From: Albifimbria verrucaria
Lineage: Eukaryota > Ascomycota > Sordariomycetes > Hypocreales > Stachybotryaceae
NCBI GenBank assembly: GCA_020081605.1
Contig: JAHREC010000009.1
Location: 434,001 to 498,000 of the forward strand
Direction of reading: 5' to 3'
Length of the DNA: 64,000 bases
Part shown: positions 1 to 13,500 of the stretch, one piece after another
Layout of the letters: every line of letters begins with the position of its first letter
Numbering within the stretch: position 1 is the stretch's first letter
Translations under genes and position numbers: made by a program
Notes under the pieces: generated by a model
The model's database searches: none
Seen by the model: only the letters and a program-made list of their open reading frames with translations
Told to the model about the DNA's origin: nothing

Positions 1-1296
1 ATGTTGAATTTCTAGAAGCGAGTGCTGTAAGACTAGGGGTCCAACCTACCACATACAGGGGTCCCTGTCGCCAACCCTCTGGCATCGACCAATGTCCGAG
101 GAAGGATGCGGGCCGGGTGACGGGCGAGACGCTGCCGTAGGCTGTGGAGCCATGTCGCAATATGCGAATGCACACCCTCCTCGGGTACAGTAGCCATGAT
201 GCAGTTAGTCAACGTAAGCAAATTGGTAGCCGTGCCTTTCAGCGCCACGTGAGACTTTCAGGGGGCCTGGTCGAGGTGGATGGTGCGGCACGCCAGGAAG
301 CTCGGCACAGCGTAAGACGTGCAGCAAAGTTGGGCTTTAGACCTGGACGGGTATCGGCAGACGTCGTGGGTGTCCATTTCGGCGCCGACACTCGCACTTG
401 TTGCTCGGCAGGCGAAGAACTTGAGCATGATCTTCTGACGCAAAGGATCGCTCTCCAAAGGTCAGGGCGTCTTCACAACTGGCTAAGATCGGCCCCCGCG
501 TGTGAAGGGCTGAGGTTGTGCCAAGTCTTGCTTCCCACATACGTTAAGGCTGCGTTACTCCTACATAAGAAGAAAAGGAAAAAGCCCTTTGGGCCTCCGG
601 AGTGACGAATGTAATTTCCAACCAACGGGTCGGTCCGTGCAAGTCAGCGTCGGTGTTCACTAAGTCGCTTACGTCTTGCCCGTGTCGAGTGTGCACCTCC
701 TCTTTGCGACTCACTTTGCGAGATGTGCCACCTAATGCAAGATCTTGGCATAGAGTCGCTTCTGCACCTCCCGGTGTCGGACGAGGGCGCTTAGATCTAA
801 TGTGGAGGCGACTGTAACCCTACCGCCACGTTCGGTCTTTGGGTAAATGTGCTCTGTGCGGTTGTCAACTGAAAAGGAAATGAGGGACCACGCGTCTTCT
901 TGACGAGCCGCCTTGATACGACCCGTGCTTTCTTGTAGTGCCGAGAGTTGCACGTATCCAATGCACGGTAGGGCTGCCAAAGTGGCGCACACAACCGAGT
1001 GAGCAGCGATTGACCGCGTCACTTCGCTGCGTACAATGAAGCCCAACTGACCAGGGTGCGTGATCGTTGGACGCGGCAGTCCCAACAGTCCCTGCTGACG
1101 TACGTTGCACCTTCAAACGTAATACCAGTCTCACGTACAATGGGACAATAGCTGCAAGCCATTCTTAAAAAGCACCAAGAATCCCCACTCCGCATTCGGC
1201 AAGTGAGGTTGTTAGTTGCGTTTGTTATTTCATCGTCATTGGTTTCTATCATACGGCTCCAGCCTCATCAACAACTAAACCATCAGCGAGGCAAGG
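1..1296. other. Intergenic or unrecognised sequence at left edge
   Basis: No gene could be recognised here. Both strands carry overlapping open frames of 60-150 codons between about 140 and 1250, none with a domain, signal peptide or intron structure I know. The base composition looks richer in G and C than the AT-rich intergenic DNA further right, so a decayed or frame-broken gene is possible but cannot be shown. Confidence 0.5.
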
Positions 1297-2500
1297 ATGT
1301 CTAACGGTCAACCGGGTGAGTCGACGCGATTTCTCGCAGAGAAGTATCAACCGTCTTTTAAAAGCAGGATTGCTGATTGTGATCGATTTTCGTAGTACCG
1401 GGAAGTCTGTACTTCTACGCTCCTAACAAAGGGGCGGCCATTTTCTTTACAATTGCCTTCGCGGCAACGGGTTTCGTTCATCTGTGGCAATGCTTGTAAG
1501 TATACGAAACGCTCGACTTCTGCGTCAGTTGGTAACATCTTCACTTCTCACAACAGCCACTACAAGTCCTTCAAGATCACCGGGTTCCTTCCAGTAACCT
1601 GCCTGCTGTTCGCCGTCGGCTACGCATTGAGGAGCTACAATGCGTTTGACTTTGGGCACAAGGATATTTACATCACCAGCACAATCCTCATCTACTTGTG
1701 TCCGTAAGTAGTGCTGCTCATACCTCACACGAGACCCGTTGTCCATTCACCTTGTTGACTTCTTCTTGTAGGCCAATATTCGAGCTCGCCAACTTTCACA
1801 TTCTCGGACGGATCCTCTACTACGTACCATACTGCTCACCTCTACATCCCGGTCGTACCTTCAGTACATTTGCGATGGTCGCTTGTGTGGTGGAGGTACT
1901 TAATGGTATTGGTGTCGCCTGGCTTGTAAACTCCGACGTGGAAGAAGATTTGCGGGAGATGGGTGGCGCGCTGATCAAGGCCTCCTAATCCTTCAAATTG
2001 CCGTTATCGCCGTCTTCGTCGGCGTTGTCGCCTGGTTCCAAGCTCGCTGCCGCAGCCACGGCATCAGCGCTCGCGGGGTGAGCAGCCCGTGTCTCACCAT
2101 GTACGTGACGTCGGCATTGGTCATGATCCGCTGCATCTACCGTACAGTGGAGCACTTTAGCATCGAGTCATTAGAATACACCACCATTTCGAAAGTCAGC
2201 GACATCAGCCCCATCATCCGCTACGAGTGGTACTTCTACGTCTTTGAGGCAATTCCCATGATTCTCTTTGCGGTTGTTTGGAACATCCGATATCCCCGTC
2301 GTTATCTTCCCGAGAATTTCCGCATCTATCTCGCGCAAGACGGGGTCACGGAAATCGAGGGACCTGGTTGGGAAGATGATCGTGGACTCTTCTGGACTTT
2401 GATGGACCCCTTTGGCTGGATGAAGCCTACCAACCGAACCGCAAAGAAGCCCTTCTGGGAGAGCAACGGCTACGCCAACTCTATTCCCTCACGTGGATGA
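1297..2500 (+). CDS. RTA1-like seven-transmembrane protein (one frame break)
   Basis: This is a plasma-membrane protein of the fungal RTA1 / lipid-translocating-exporter family, whose members are linked to lipid movement and resistance to toxic compounds. Four exons fit (introns near 1316-1395, 1496-1556 and 1704-1771, all GT-AG), giving about 331 residues. The N-terminal GSLYFYAPNKGAAIFF segment, the helix with FVHLWQCF, and the later ELANFHILGRILYYVPY and RTVEHF segments are typical of the family. Near 1985 the frame is lost by one base in a C run. Restoring one base continues a hydrophobic helix (ILQIAVIAVFVGVVAW), so the gene is probably intact in the organism. The start is the ATG before the short first exon and is less certain than the rest. 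Its place upstream of the MFS and NRPS genes suggests self-protection or export. No substrate can be inferred. Confidence 0.85.
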
Positions 2501-3842
2501 TATGTTCTCTTTTCCTTTTCTTCTGTTTTCTGCCGGTGGACACGGTGATGTTTCGGTGAGCGATGGGAGTTGGAGTGTAAAGCCAACTAGCCCATGGGAT
2601 GACTGCTTCCGGCAGTTAGTCTCTCCCGACGCCGCCCTGTGGGCCATCACGCGAGAGGCTAGCCTGGAAGAGTTGAGGAAATAATACCCTGCTTGTTGTA
2701 GCATTAAGGTTACGGACAATTAGATAGCCGCGGTTCAAAATAGTTACGCAGTAACGTTAAACGACTAGGTGTTGTAGCCCGTTTGAGTTAGCCAACCTCC
2801 AACCCCTGGTGCAGTGTGAAATGTGGAGATGAGAAATCGATGAAATACGGGGTCGTGTTGGTCCTTGTTGAGCTGGCCACTGTGCAATCCCTGATGGAAA
2901 CCTGGTTTGCGGTGATCTACTCCTACTCCACAGATCGTACGAGCCTTAAATGTCCCCATAAATCTGTCAACTTGGCATCAGACCTATGCCAGCTATGTCC
3001 CCATATTTTGCCCGCGGTTGTTGTATGCTTGGCAAGCTATGATTCTTCTCAAACTGGAGACGTTCAGCCACAGTTGCCCGGTTTGGGCAATCACTGCGAG
3101 ATCGGGGTATACTGGTCTTGAGTTATTTCGAAGTCTCGTGCATCGTAGATCATTTCCGTATTAACCATGCCAGCACCGAGGCCAAGGCTCCTCTAGGATC
3201 CACGCTCAATACCAAGGACAGACCAACCGAACAGCTTGGTCTCTGTCCTGGGCCCGGCCAACGCCTGGTCGGGACGTATATCCATGATATCTCACACGCT
3301 ACCGTCAATCTACCCCGGCCCGCAACGATGCGAGATGCCGTAAGGCTGAGGGGCGCATGAGGTGATGCGAATCGCGACTTGTGATTGGCAGTATCGTGCG
3401 AAACGGAAGCGGAGATCTACGGGGAAAGCAATCAGAGGCTTACGGTCCTTCTAGTGATCGACCATAACAAACGTCGCACATTGCTGGCAAAGGTGCCTGG
3501 CTGGCACCGGCGAATCAATCGCGATACTCCTTGCAATTCCGGCTGTAGCCTGAATAGAATCCTTTGCGCATCTGCTATGACGCTAGAAATGCACAATCAA
3601 ACACCTTCGGCCGAACCATTGTGGCCACTTCGGAATTACTGTTACCTCGCTACCGAAAAGTAAACAATCCCATCTACAGGGCATTGCGCGAGGCTCTATG
3701 CATTGTCAGTTCGGTGACGCCCCTGACCGCGTCACTGCTGACGCATCCACCAAAGGGGTCACGCCCAGCCACACCACAATAACAGTCCATTGGCGATGCA
3801 GCCAACACGAGAAGCATTCTGCCTACTCCAACGTCAACAGCC
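2501..3842. other. Intergenic region between RTA1-like and MFS genes
   Basis: No supported gene. Short open frames on both strands show no recognisable domain. The part just before 3843 should hold the promoter and 5' leader of the MFS gene. No clear TATA box was picked out. Confidence 0.5.
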
Positions 3843-5527
3843 ATGAATTTATCATACCAAGATGATGTAGACTATGTGCCCGAGGTGGCTCCGTTTCTCG
3901 GTGAGCAGACTGATATTGAGGATCACCATGTGGACTCTCCTTCCCATGAGAGGCAACTGCGCGCTGCCAAGGCTACCCTAGGACTCCTTGGATTTGTCGT
4001 CTTCTGCCTCTCTCTTTCTGGTACAATGGTCTTGATTCCATTGGGTCGACTCATAGAAGACGTTATTTGCCGCCAGCATTACGGAACATCCGGACCTGTC
4101 GATGAATCTCAATGCAAAGTCGACGAAGTCCAGGCCAGATTGGCGTGGTTAGGTGGCTGGACCGCTGCCATTGATTCTGTTGCTTGTGAGTCAAATACGG
4201 TCTAATTAACACGTATTTGTTCCATTGGAATTCTCTGAAGCTTATGATTATCGCTCGCTCTTTCTAGCGCTGGTGGTATCGCTACCACTTGGTAGCCTCT
4301 CCGATAGGTAATCCAGACTCAATCCTTTACATTTGATGTCCATCCCTGACGTGTACACAACTGATACCGGTGCGATGTAGGATTGGCCGAAAACCTGTTC
4401 TCTTCCTTTCCATCACAAGCATGGCTATGACTGTCGCTTTTGTGATCGGTGTGGTCTCATTTCCCAGTATTTTTCCGATTGAACTATTTGTTCTTTCTTC
4501 TCTTTTCTCCTTCATAGGTGGAGGAACGACCGTTATTACTGCATTGGTTCACTCCATGGTTGCGGATACTACAACCGACCTGTGAGTTTGTCTCTGTTCC
4601 TATTGCCGGACTGTGTGTTCATCCTGACTTTCCGCTATAGAACTGCAGGTTTTTTCTGGGTCAGCTTGGGTGTAGCAGTTGGTGGAATTAGTGGCCCTGT
4701 CATCTCTAGCGCAACGATGGAGGTATCTTCACCGTGGACACCAATTGCGGTGGCAGGCATCCTTCTACCGTTTGTTTACTTGGCTGCCCTCTTTCTCCCT
4801 GAAACAAAAAGAACAAAATATCCCTTTTCCAACTCCTCGCACAAACAGCATCCTGGATTACTCAAGGTCTCACCTCGCCAAATCTCTTATCATGCTTTCT
4901 GATCGCTCTGTTGCGATTCTCCTGGCCATAGGTTTTATCTCCAGGAGCATCCAAATGGCCCAAGGGCAGATTCTCGCCCAGACAATTTCAAAGCGGTTCC
5001 GTTGGACTCTGGCCCAGACAGGATATCTCTTTTCCGGCCAGGGAGTGCTTGTAATATTAATTCTTGCGAGCCTCTCAGCCATTTCAGCGTCATCTCTACC
5101 AGACAAATGGGTACCCCGGCGATGGAACAACAGCTCGGAATTCAGCCGTAATATGACTTACACTCGAATATCATATATTCTCCTGACAATAGGAAGCATG
5201 ATGCTGGGAAGTCATATTCTTGGGGTTGTAATCACAGGCTTGGCGATTTCCACAGTCTCAGCAGGCGTACCGCCTGTGATCAAAGCCCTCGTCGCTACGT
5301 ACGTCAGCACCGAAGAGAGCTCGACACTGTATGCGCTTATAGCGATGCTGGAGACTGCGGGATCATTGTTTGCGGCACCATCTCTCGCATGGATGTTTGC
5401 GACAGGGGTCAAGCAAAGAGGAGAGTGGCAGGGACTGCCTTTCTACTGGGCTGCGCTCTTGAGTGCGTCTGTTGTAGCAGCTCTTCACTTTCTGCGATCT
5501 CCGCCGCGCGGAGACATTGCTCTCTGA
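3843..5527 (+). CDS. MFS efflux transporter (one frame break)
   Basis: This is a major facilitator superfamily transporter of the fungal plasma membrane, likely a drug/proton antiporter that could export the NRPS product. Four exons fit with GT-AG introns at 4186-4267, 4308-4380 and 4582-4640, giving about 489 residues. Visible marks are an N-terminal cytoplasmic tail, a first helix (TLGLLGFVVFCLSLSG), the MFS signature LGSLSDRIGRKPVL assembled exactly across the second intron, and a run of hydrophobic helices in the C-terminal half. The cytoplasmic middle loop around 4815-4830 has a frame change. One surplus T in a T run, or two missing bases, would explain it, and the reading resumes with SILDYSRSHLAKSLIM and further helices. 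This is one of only two breaks in the window that look like an added base. The substrate is unknown. Confidence 0.88.
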
Positions 5528-7586
5528 TGATAACGTGGACCATATGAAACTTTGTCTTCAAAGAGATAATTCTAGGGCATTCATATTGTAATATTAGACA
5601 TTAGAACTTGCCAGGCAAATACATTAGAAAGAACAGATAGACTATAGTATTTGTAATGGCCATCATGTCGCGACCCTTTGAACAACCTCGAGCCAGACTC
5701 ACTTCACCCACTCGTTTTTCATTCAGGGTTTCGTCTTCTCAGAATTTACTAGAATGAACTGCGGTATTGGATGTATCAAGTCAGTTTGGTTTAGGCATGC
5801 ACATGGGAACATTAGCAGGAAACATTGTATATCACGTATCAACTGATCAATTGATGCACTGTTGGACTATAATACAGAAATCATTAATGATCTTCATGAT
5901 TAAAAATAAAGATATATACTTGATTCTTCCACAAGATCAGAGAGGCTACAGTTTTTACATCCTTGATAAACAAAGTACTCGTCTAGGGTAGCTAAAATTA
6001 AAGGGTCCATCGCCTGGGCCCAACGCACCACCTGTTTCCATATGATCCTTCATTCATGCACATGTAAACACTCTGAATACATGTAAATATCTTAGGAAAA
6101 CAGTAAAGAAAACTTGTTTCAATTGTTTCCACACATCCCACGCTCCAATCGTTTGCCCAGTCCCGCTCCCCGATTCCACCCACGCAGTATTCGCGCCAAA
6201 TTTGAGCCTTAGTGATTAGCCATCCAAATGTGCGGGCTTCACGGACAGTATGTTGGTTTATATACATTGATTCAATGGCCTGAGCTAACCCCGATCGCTT
6301 TCTTCCCGACCCCAAGATCTTCATCCGGATACTGATTATGACTGGATGCTGCTCTAATCTATGTTCTAAGCTCTGACTATGTTACTAGATGTGCTACATA
6401 AGTGCCAAGTGGCTTTGCAACACTTCTTCGAGGTATCGGACTGGTAGCGGTGCTGAAAACATTGTTAGAGATGGGGCAGAAAATCTCATTGTTGAGAGAA
6501 GATCAGTAAGTAATTGCGTTTTATGCCAACTTTATAGACAATGTGATCAGATAGATGATCAAGGGGAAAAAAAACTTACAGTTTCGGTACTGAGATGAGC
6601 TGACCTTGAGGCATTCCCATGAACTGTGTTGTGGCTGGCAGGCGGTGCCGAAATGGTTTACCCTGACCAGATGAGCGTTTCTGCAAAGGGTATTATTGAC
6701 TTACTTATCTTGCTGGCGACTTTGAAGTCCAATTTACAACCAATCCACCTTGCATTAGAAAGTCATCAAGATGGAGAAAAGGCACCTAGGGGCAATCGAG
6801 TGTAAAAATCCATGAAACTAAAGACAAAACGGCCAGGAATGGGACCATTCTACATAGTTAAGAACGACGTTGCAATCATGCTACGAGAGTCATACCGAGT
6901 CGGTAAATAATTGAAACAGAAAAGGTGCTTAAAGCAATACGTATGATAAACATCTCAAATACAAACTGATTTTTGCAGATAATATTGGTCCTTGTTTGCC
7001 AAATGGAGGTGGCTGTCAGCTTTACGTTACTCCGGCTGGAGATGCTTAGGTGGGTGACTAGTGGATCAAGTCAGTCACGCCCAGCCCCGCGCGTAATAAG
7101 AACCGGGCATTCAGCAGGGACTTACGTTGGGTTTAGGTCCGTACAGGGGCTCTGCCGAGGAGCTGGGGCTGACTGTTTTAGTGGCACAACAATATTAGAT
7201 ACCAAACATAATGAGTTTCTGAACTTCCTCACTTACACTAGTAAGCCTCCGAAGATGTGCTCGAGAAGGATTTCCGGATCTAGTTGTATGGACGGACTGT
7301 TTAGCTGTTTGCTTACAACCCAGGTGCGACCAAGTCTGGTTACTCAACTGCTCTCTGTATTCAACAGTTTGGTCTCTCGACTCTATCAATTTTTCGCTAG
7401 GTCAGCCTTGGCAGCGTAGACCGAACAGCAAAGAATTGTACAATAATCTACATTTGCCATCATCTCACTCTACCTGTAGACGCCCCCACCGTACGCTCCA
7501 TTTCCAAACGCTTAGACGCAAGGAGTTTACATCAACAGGTGAGTACGCTTGTTTTTCGAATATTGATTGTGTTCGTAGAAGCAAAA
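5528..7586. other. AT-rich intergenic region upstream of the NRPS
   Basis: No supported gene. Open frames between 5767 and 7420 are short and unlike any family I recognise. The last several hundred bases should contain the NRPS promoter. A CAG|GTGAGT site at about 7539 and a TAG at 7578 could be a tiny leader intron, but about 40 nt is shorter than expected. Confidence 0.5.
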
Positions 7587-10500
7587 ATGTCAAAATACAG
7601 GAGCCCCGCGTCCGTCTCCGGGCAGAGCCTGGCAAGTGATAGGTAATTTAGAAGCTAAGCCCATGCCCCCAAGAGAGACTTACACTGATGCCGATATGAC
7701 GACAGTGACGAAGAAAGAATGTTCGACAATAGCGATGAGGAAGACTCTCCGCTGGGGTCGCTTTACGTGACCGACAATATGGATTTCATCCAGGCCTTGG
7801 AATACAACGGAGAAGCACCTGAAACTATCAGATGTTGTGTACATGAACTTGTGCAAATGAGGGCTCAAGAGGCCCCAGACGCCGTGGCCATCAGCGCTTG
7901 GGATGCAACACTCAGCTACAAAGAGCTTAACGACGCTGCCGATATCTTGGCCCAGCATCTTGCTAGAGAGCTCAGTGTCTGTACCAATGATCTTGTTCAT
8001 ACCTGCTTTGAGAAGTCGGCATGGTTCTTTGTGGCAATATTAGCAATCAATAAGGCTGGTGCAGCTTGGGTGCCCCTGGACCCGTCCCATCCAACACAAC
8101 GGCACCGACAGATTGTGCAGCAAACAAAGGCGACTTTGGCGGTGACATCACCAAACAATAGCAAAAATGCGCGGGACTCGTAAATCGAGTTGTTGAAGTC
8201 ACACCAGAGCTGATGCAAGAATTGGCAACGCTCCTCGCAACAGTCTCCTCCCTATCACGTATGAAGTAACCCCCGATCATGCCGCATACGTTCTTTTCAC
8301 TTCGGGCAGTACGGGTACACCTAAAGGTCTTGTCATGCGACATGTGTCTGCATGTACTAGCCAGACTGCAATTGCGGAGAGGCTGCGCATGACAGCAGAC
8401 ACACGCATATTACAATTTGCATCATTTGTATTCGATCTCTGTATCGGTGAAATCATCTGCCCTCTGATCTCAGGTGCTACCGTTTGCATCCCATCAGATG
8501 AAATGCGCATGGATATCGAAGCATTGAAGGGCTTTATCGCAGAGAGAAAAGTCAACTGGGCTTTTCTAACGCCTGCTTTACCCGTACGATTATGCCCGAA
8601 GATGTGCCTAGTTTGGAGCTCCTGCTTCTAGCCGGCGAGGCGGTCGGTCGTGATGTGTTTGAATCCTGGGTTGGCAAGGTTCGTTTTGTTAACGGTTGGG
8701 GACCTGCTGAGACCTGTTGCTTCAGCACACTCCAAGAATGGGAGTCAAAAACAGAATCCCCACTGAACATTGGGCGGCCCGTTGGCGGCTATTGCTGGAT
8801 TGTTGACCCTGAAGATCACGATAGATTAGTTCCTATCGGCTCTGTCGGTGAAATCATCATCCAGGGGCCAACCATCCTAAGAGAGTACTTGGACGACCCA
8901 GTCAAGACCAAACAGGCGACAGTCAGTTCTCTTCCAGAGTGGGCACCAAATAGCTCTGATCACTACTGGAATCGATTCTTCAAGTCAGGAGACTTGGGCT
9001 ACTATAACACCGACGGTACGATTCAATTTGTCGGCCGCAAAGACAACCAGATTAAAATTCGTGGATTGCGTGTTGAGCTTGGTGAGGTTGAGCATCATCT
9101 TCGTTCAACACTGGATGGTGTGCGTCAAATCGTTGTGGAGACGTTCAATGGTGAAGCAGGTGTTAGTCTGGTAGCATATTTTTCCAGCAGTCCAGATACA
9201 CAGATGTATACGGACGAGCCAAGCCTCAAACCCGAAGATATATTTATTCCTTACTCGGAGGAATTGAAAGATCGTATCGTGTTAGCTGTTGGGCGACTGA
9301 ACGTCTCTCTCCCCAATTACATGATACCCACGCTATTTATCCCCTGCAAGCACATGCCATCGATCACATCAACAAAACTAGACCGCCGGACTCTTCGCAG
9401 TCTGACCGCCCGTCTAAGCCGCTCACAGTTGCGTGAGTATTCTCTTGCTGGGAGTGCTAAACGGGATCCAGTATCAGCGAAAGAGGTTCAGCTGCAACAA
9501 ATTTGGAGCACTATCCTCAAGCTTCCCCAAGACCAAATTGGTAGGGATGACAGCTTTCTTCACATTGGCGGAGATTCCATTACTGCAATCCAAATGGTCG
9601 CCCTTGCTAGAGAGAGCGGTTTACTTATTAATGCAAAACATGTTTTCCAAGATCCACGACTGCTGGCTGTTGCAGATCATGCTATTGAGGTAGAAGTCAA
9701 TTCCAATCTCCATCTGAAGCCCTTTGGTTTGCTGCCCGATGGGGATGTGGACAGTCTGAGGGATCTCCTACCAACCGAGCACGAGAGCAAGTCGGTACTA
9801 GAGATAGAAGATGCTTATCCCTGTACTAGTCTCCAGGAGGGATTGATGGCTCTGGCTTTCTCAAAACCTCGTTCCTACATTGCGAAGTACGTATATGAAC
9901 TTCCCAATGGAGTTGAAATTGCGAGATTTAAAAAGCCTGGGAGCAGACGTTGAATCTTTGCTCCAATCTTCGCACCAGAATCAACATTGTCAAGACGAAT
10001 ACTCTTCAATATGTCGTGCAGGAAGAAGCCTCGTGGGAGCAGACAGAGGAGCATACTTTGAAGTCGTTTATGGAAGCCACAGCTAGATTGGAAATGACCC
10101 ACGGATCACGACTATGTCGATACGCTTTGATAGAGGAAAAATCGGCAGGCCGATTTTACTTTGTTCTTATCCTGCACCACGCGATATTCGATGGTTGGAG
10201 TCTTAACATCATTCTAAACATGCTCTCTAGAGTCTATTATAGCGGAGAAATTCCCTCACTTCAACCATTTTCTGGTTTTATCAACTACACGACCCACATT
10301 GATTCAGATGCAATACGCTCGTACTGGACCAAGCAATTGGACGGATCAAGGCGTTCAGAATTCCCCAGGGCCACAAGCCTATCTACGAAACTCCAAAGGT
10401 CGGATAAGACTTTCAAAACAACCATTCCCTACCATAGGCCGTCGAAAGACCCTGTGACAACTGCCACAGTAATTCGTGCTGCCTGGTCTTTGATTCTTTC

Positions 10501-13500
10501 GCGATATTGCGATACTGACGATGTCTGCTTCGGCGCAACCATTTCCGGGCGACAAGCGTCTGTATCCGGAATTGACAGGATGGCTGGTCCAACTGTTGCC
10601 ACAGTCCCTGTCCGTGTCCGATTGGATCGTCAAAAGAATGTGACAAGTTTCCTCAGACAGCTCCAGGAACAAGCCTTCGAAATGGTGCCGTTTGAACAGT
10701 ATGGCCCACAAAATATTTCAAGGCTCAACTCGATTGCCAAGGAGGTTTGTGACTTTTCGAGCTTGCTTGTAATACAACCTGTTCAACATACTGCTGGAGA
10801 AAATGACTCAATGCAGAAACTGCTTACAGTCGCTGAACCAAACTCATATGACGGGGATGAAGCGATGGATGGGTATTTCACTTACCCTCTTGTCATTCAA
10901 GCTTTCACCTTCGAGAAAAGCATTGGCTTCACTTTTATCTACAAACCTGATTTCATCTCGGATAGTCAACTGCAAGCATTATCTCATCACTTCGAAACTG
11001 TAATTGAACAGCTCCTCACAAAAGAGGACCTAGCTCTCTCTCAAGTGAATTTGGCAGGGGCTTGGGACTTGTCTCAATGTGTCAAGTGGAATACGGCTGA
11101 TGCTTCTCCTGTTCACGACTGTGTTCATCATATCATCTCTGAGAAAGCACGCAGAGCTCCTACACAACAAGCCATCTATACATCAGATCGTGTCATTAGC
11201 TATGAAGAACTAGAAGGACTCTCTTCGCTTCTGGCAGGGCATCTAGTTCAGCTTGGAGTTCAAGCAGAGACCGCTGTACCAGTATGTGTAGAAAGATCCA
11301 TCTGGACCGTGGTATCAATGCTTGCGGTATTCAAAGCTGGGGGCGTTTTCGTCCCCATTGAATCATCGCTGCCTCTCAACCGCAAATTAGCTATTATAGA
11401 AAGCTCTAATGCTCGGCACATGATCGTTTCTCCTAGTGCAGAATCACAATATCGAGGGATAACCGAGCATACAGTTCAGGTATCGGAATTGTTTATACAA
11501 CAACTGGCTTCCACAATGAAACTGAAAGCTCAGAAGCTTCCCGAGTTAACCCTTGGGACGCTGCCTACATTATTTTTACATCAGGATCTACTGGCACTCC
11601 CAAGTCAATAATTGTTGACCACTCGGCGCTAACTACAAGTATGCTTGGCGAAGGCCGGGTCTACCACATGAACTCTTCGAGTCGCGTGTTACAGTTCGCC
11701 AGTTGTGCATTCGATGTTAGTTTGAGCGAAATAATCGAGACACTTGCATTTGGCGGTACAGTGTGTATACCGACAGAGAGTCAGCGCTTGCAAAGTGTTG
11801 CTGAGTTTATGCGTGAATCATCCGTAAATACAGCATTATTGACGTCAAGTTTCCTCAGAACACTCAAACATACAGATGTCCCCTCACTCAAGTTATTGCT
11901 TCTCGTGGGTGAAGCTCCCGCGAAAGACATTTTGGAGACCTGGCTAGGACATGTTCGACTGGTTAATGCTTACGGTCCCTCAGAGATCAGCGTATTCTGT
12001 ACGACCCATGAGTTTACGTCTCCAGACGAGTCTCCTACTACCATCGGCCGTGGGTTTGGCGCTTCTTGCTGGATTGTAGAACCAAACGACTATCACCGAC
12101 TCGCGCCAATCGGATGCATTGGAGAGCTTGTGGTGTATCGTCAATCAGCCAGAGGCTATCTTAATGACAGAGCGAAGACTGAAAAGGCCTTTTTGAAGAC
12201 AATCAACTGGGCACCCCAGACAGAAGCTTCTGATACTCGACAATACTTCAGGACTGGAGATCTCGCTCGATACAATTTCGATGGCACCATTGACTATCTT
12301 GGGCGCAGAGATACTCAAATTAAGCTTCGTGGTCATCGTATTGAGCTTGGAGAGATTGAGTATCATATCAAGCATACTCTGGCCGGTGTTGAACATGTAG
12401 CCGTAGTTCCCTGGCGACAAGTCTCTAGGGAATCTCTGGTTGCAATCTTCAATTACAAACATCATAAAAGAGAAACTTCCATTGACGAGACTGCTTCAAG
12501 CTGGCTTTTGAGCCCGGATGAAAGTTTCAAGAACACTTTCATGTCTATGATTGATAATCTTCAAAGTTTGCTGCCACAATACATGATTCCTTCTCTCTTT
12601 ATTCCCTTGCAGGCGATGCCACTCAGTAACTCGCTAAAGCTTGACCGCCAAAAGCTTTCGCTGATTCTTGAAGGCCTTTCCACCAGCGATCTATTGCCCT
12701 ATATGCTAGATCAACAAGAGAAAATCGAGCCCACCACCGAGGTGGAATATATGCTTCGAGACATATGGGCACAAATACTCGGTATGCAGCCCCCGAGATT
12801 GGTAAGCACGATAGCTTTCTTTCAATAGGAGGTGACTCGATAACTGCAATCCACTTGGTTTCACTGGCTACAAGTCGAGGGATCAAAATCAGCGTTTCGG
12901 ATATCTTTGAAAATCCTCGGCTGGATAACTTGGCTGCCAGAGCTGGCTCTTCGAGCTCTAGCTTACTCCAGTCTATTGAACCGTTTAGCATGTTGCAGGA
13001 TGGCGAATTCGAGATGATAGAGCGCACGATTAAGAACGATTTCCAAATTGCGAGCCCAGTCGAAGACGCTTACCCATGCACTAGTCTACAGCAAGGCCTA
13101 TTGGCTTTGACTAGTAGACAGGCTGGTTCATACGTGGCTAGATATGTCTACATGCTCCATGAGCAGATTGATACGCGACGATTTATTGATGCTTGGTCGC
13201 AGACTGTTAAAGTCTGCAGTAACCTTCGCACACGTATCTTTTTCCAAATCAAACCTCCGGTTCAGGTTGTGTTTGATGAGCAGCCGGCGTGGGATGACAC
13301 TGAAGACAAAACCTTGGAACTTTACTTAAAAACATCAAAGGATATAGCTTTTGACTACGGCACTCGTATGGTTCGATATGCCTTGGTTGAAGAGTCTCCC
13401 AAAGACCGTTACTTCGTTTTGATAATGCATCATGCGATCTTTGATGGTTGGACACTCAACATCATGCTCAACACTCTCCAAAAGGCTTACGATGGCCAAA

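Noticed and set aside
144..605. 153-codon forward frame and its reverse-strand rivals at the left edge
   Set aside because: No domain or signal, competing frames on both strands, and no gene structure. Not enough to call a gene.
7539..7578. Small intron in the NRPS 5' leader
   Set aside because: Good donor and acceptor letters but only 40 nt, below the 48-99 nt of the other introns. Kept only as a note.
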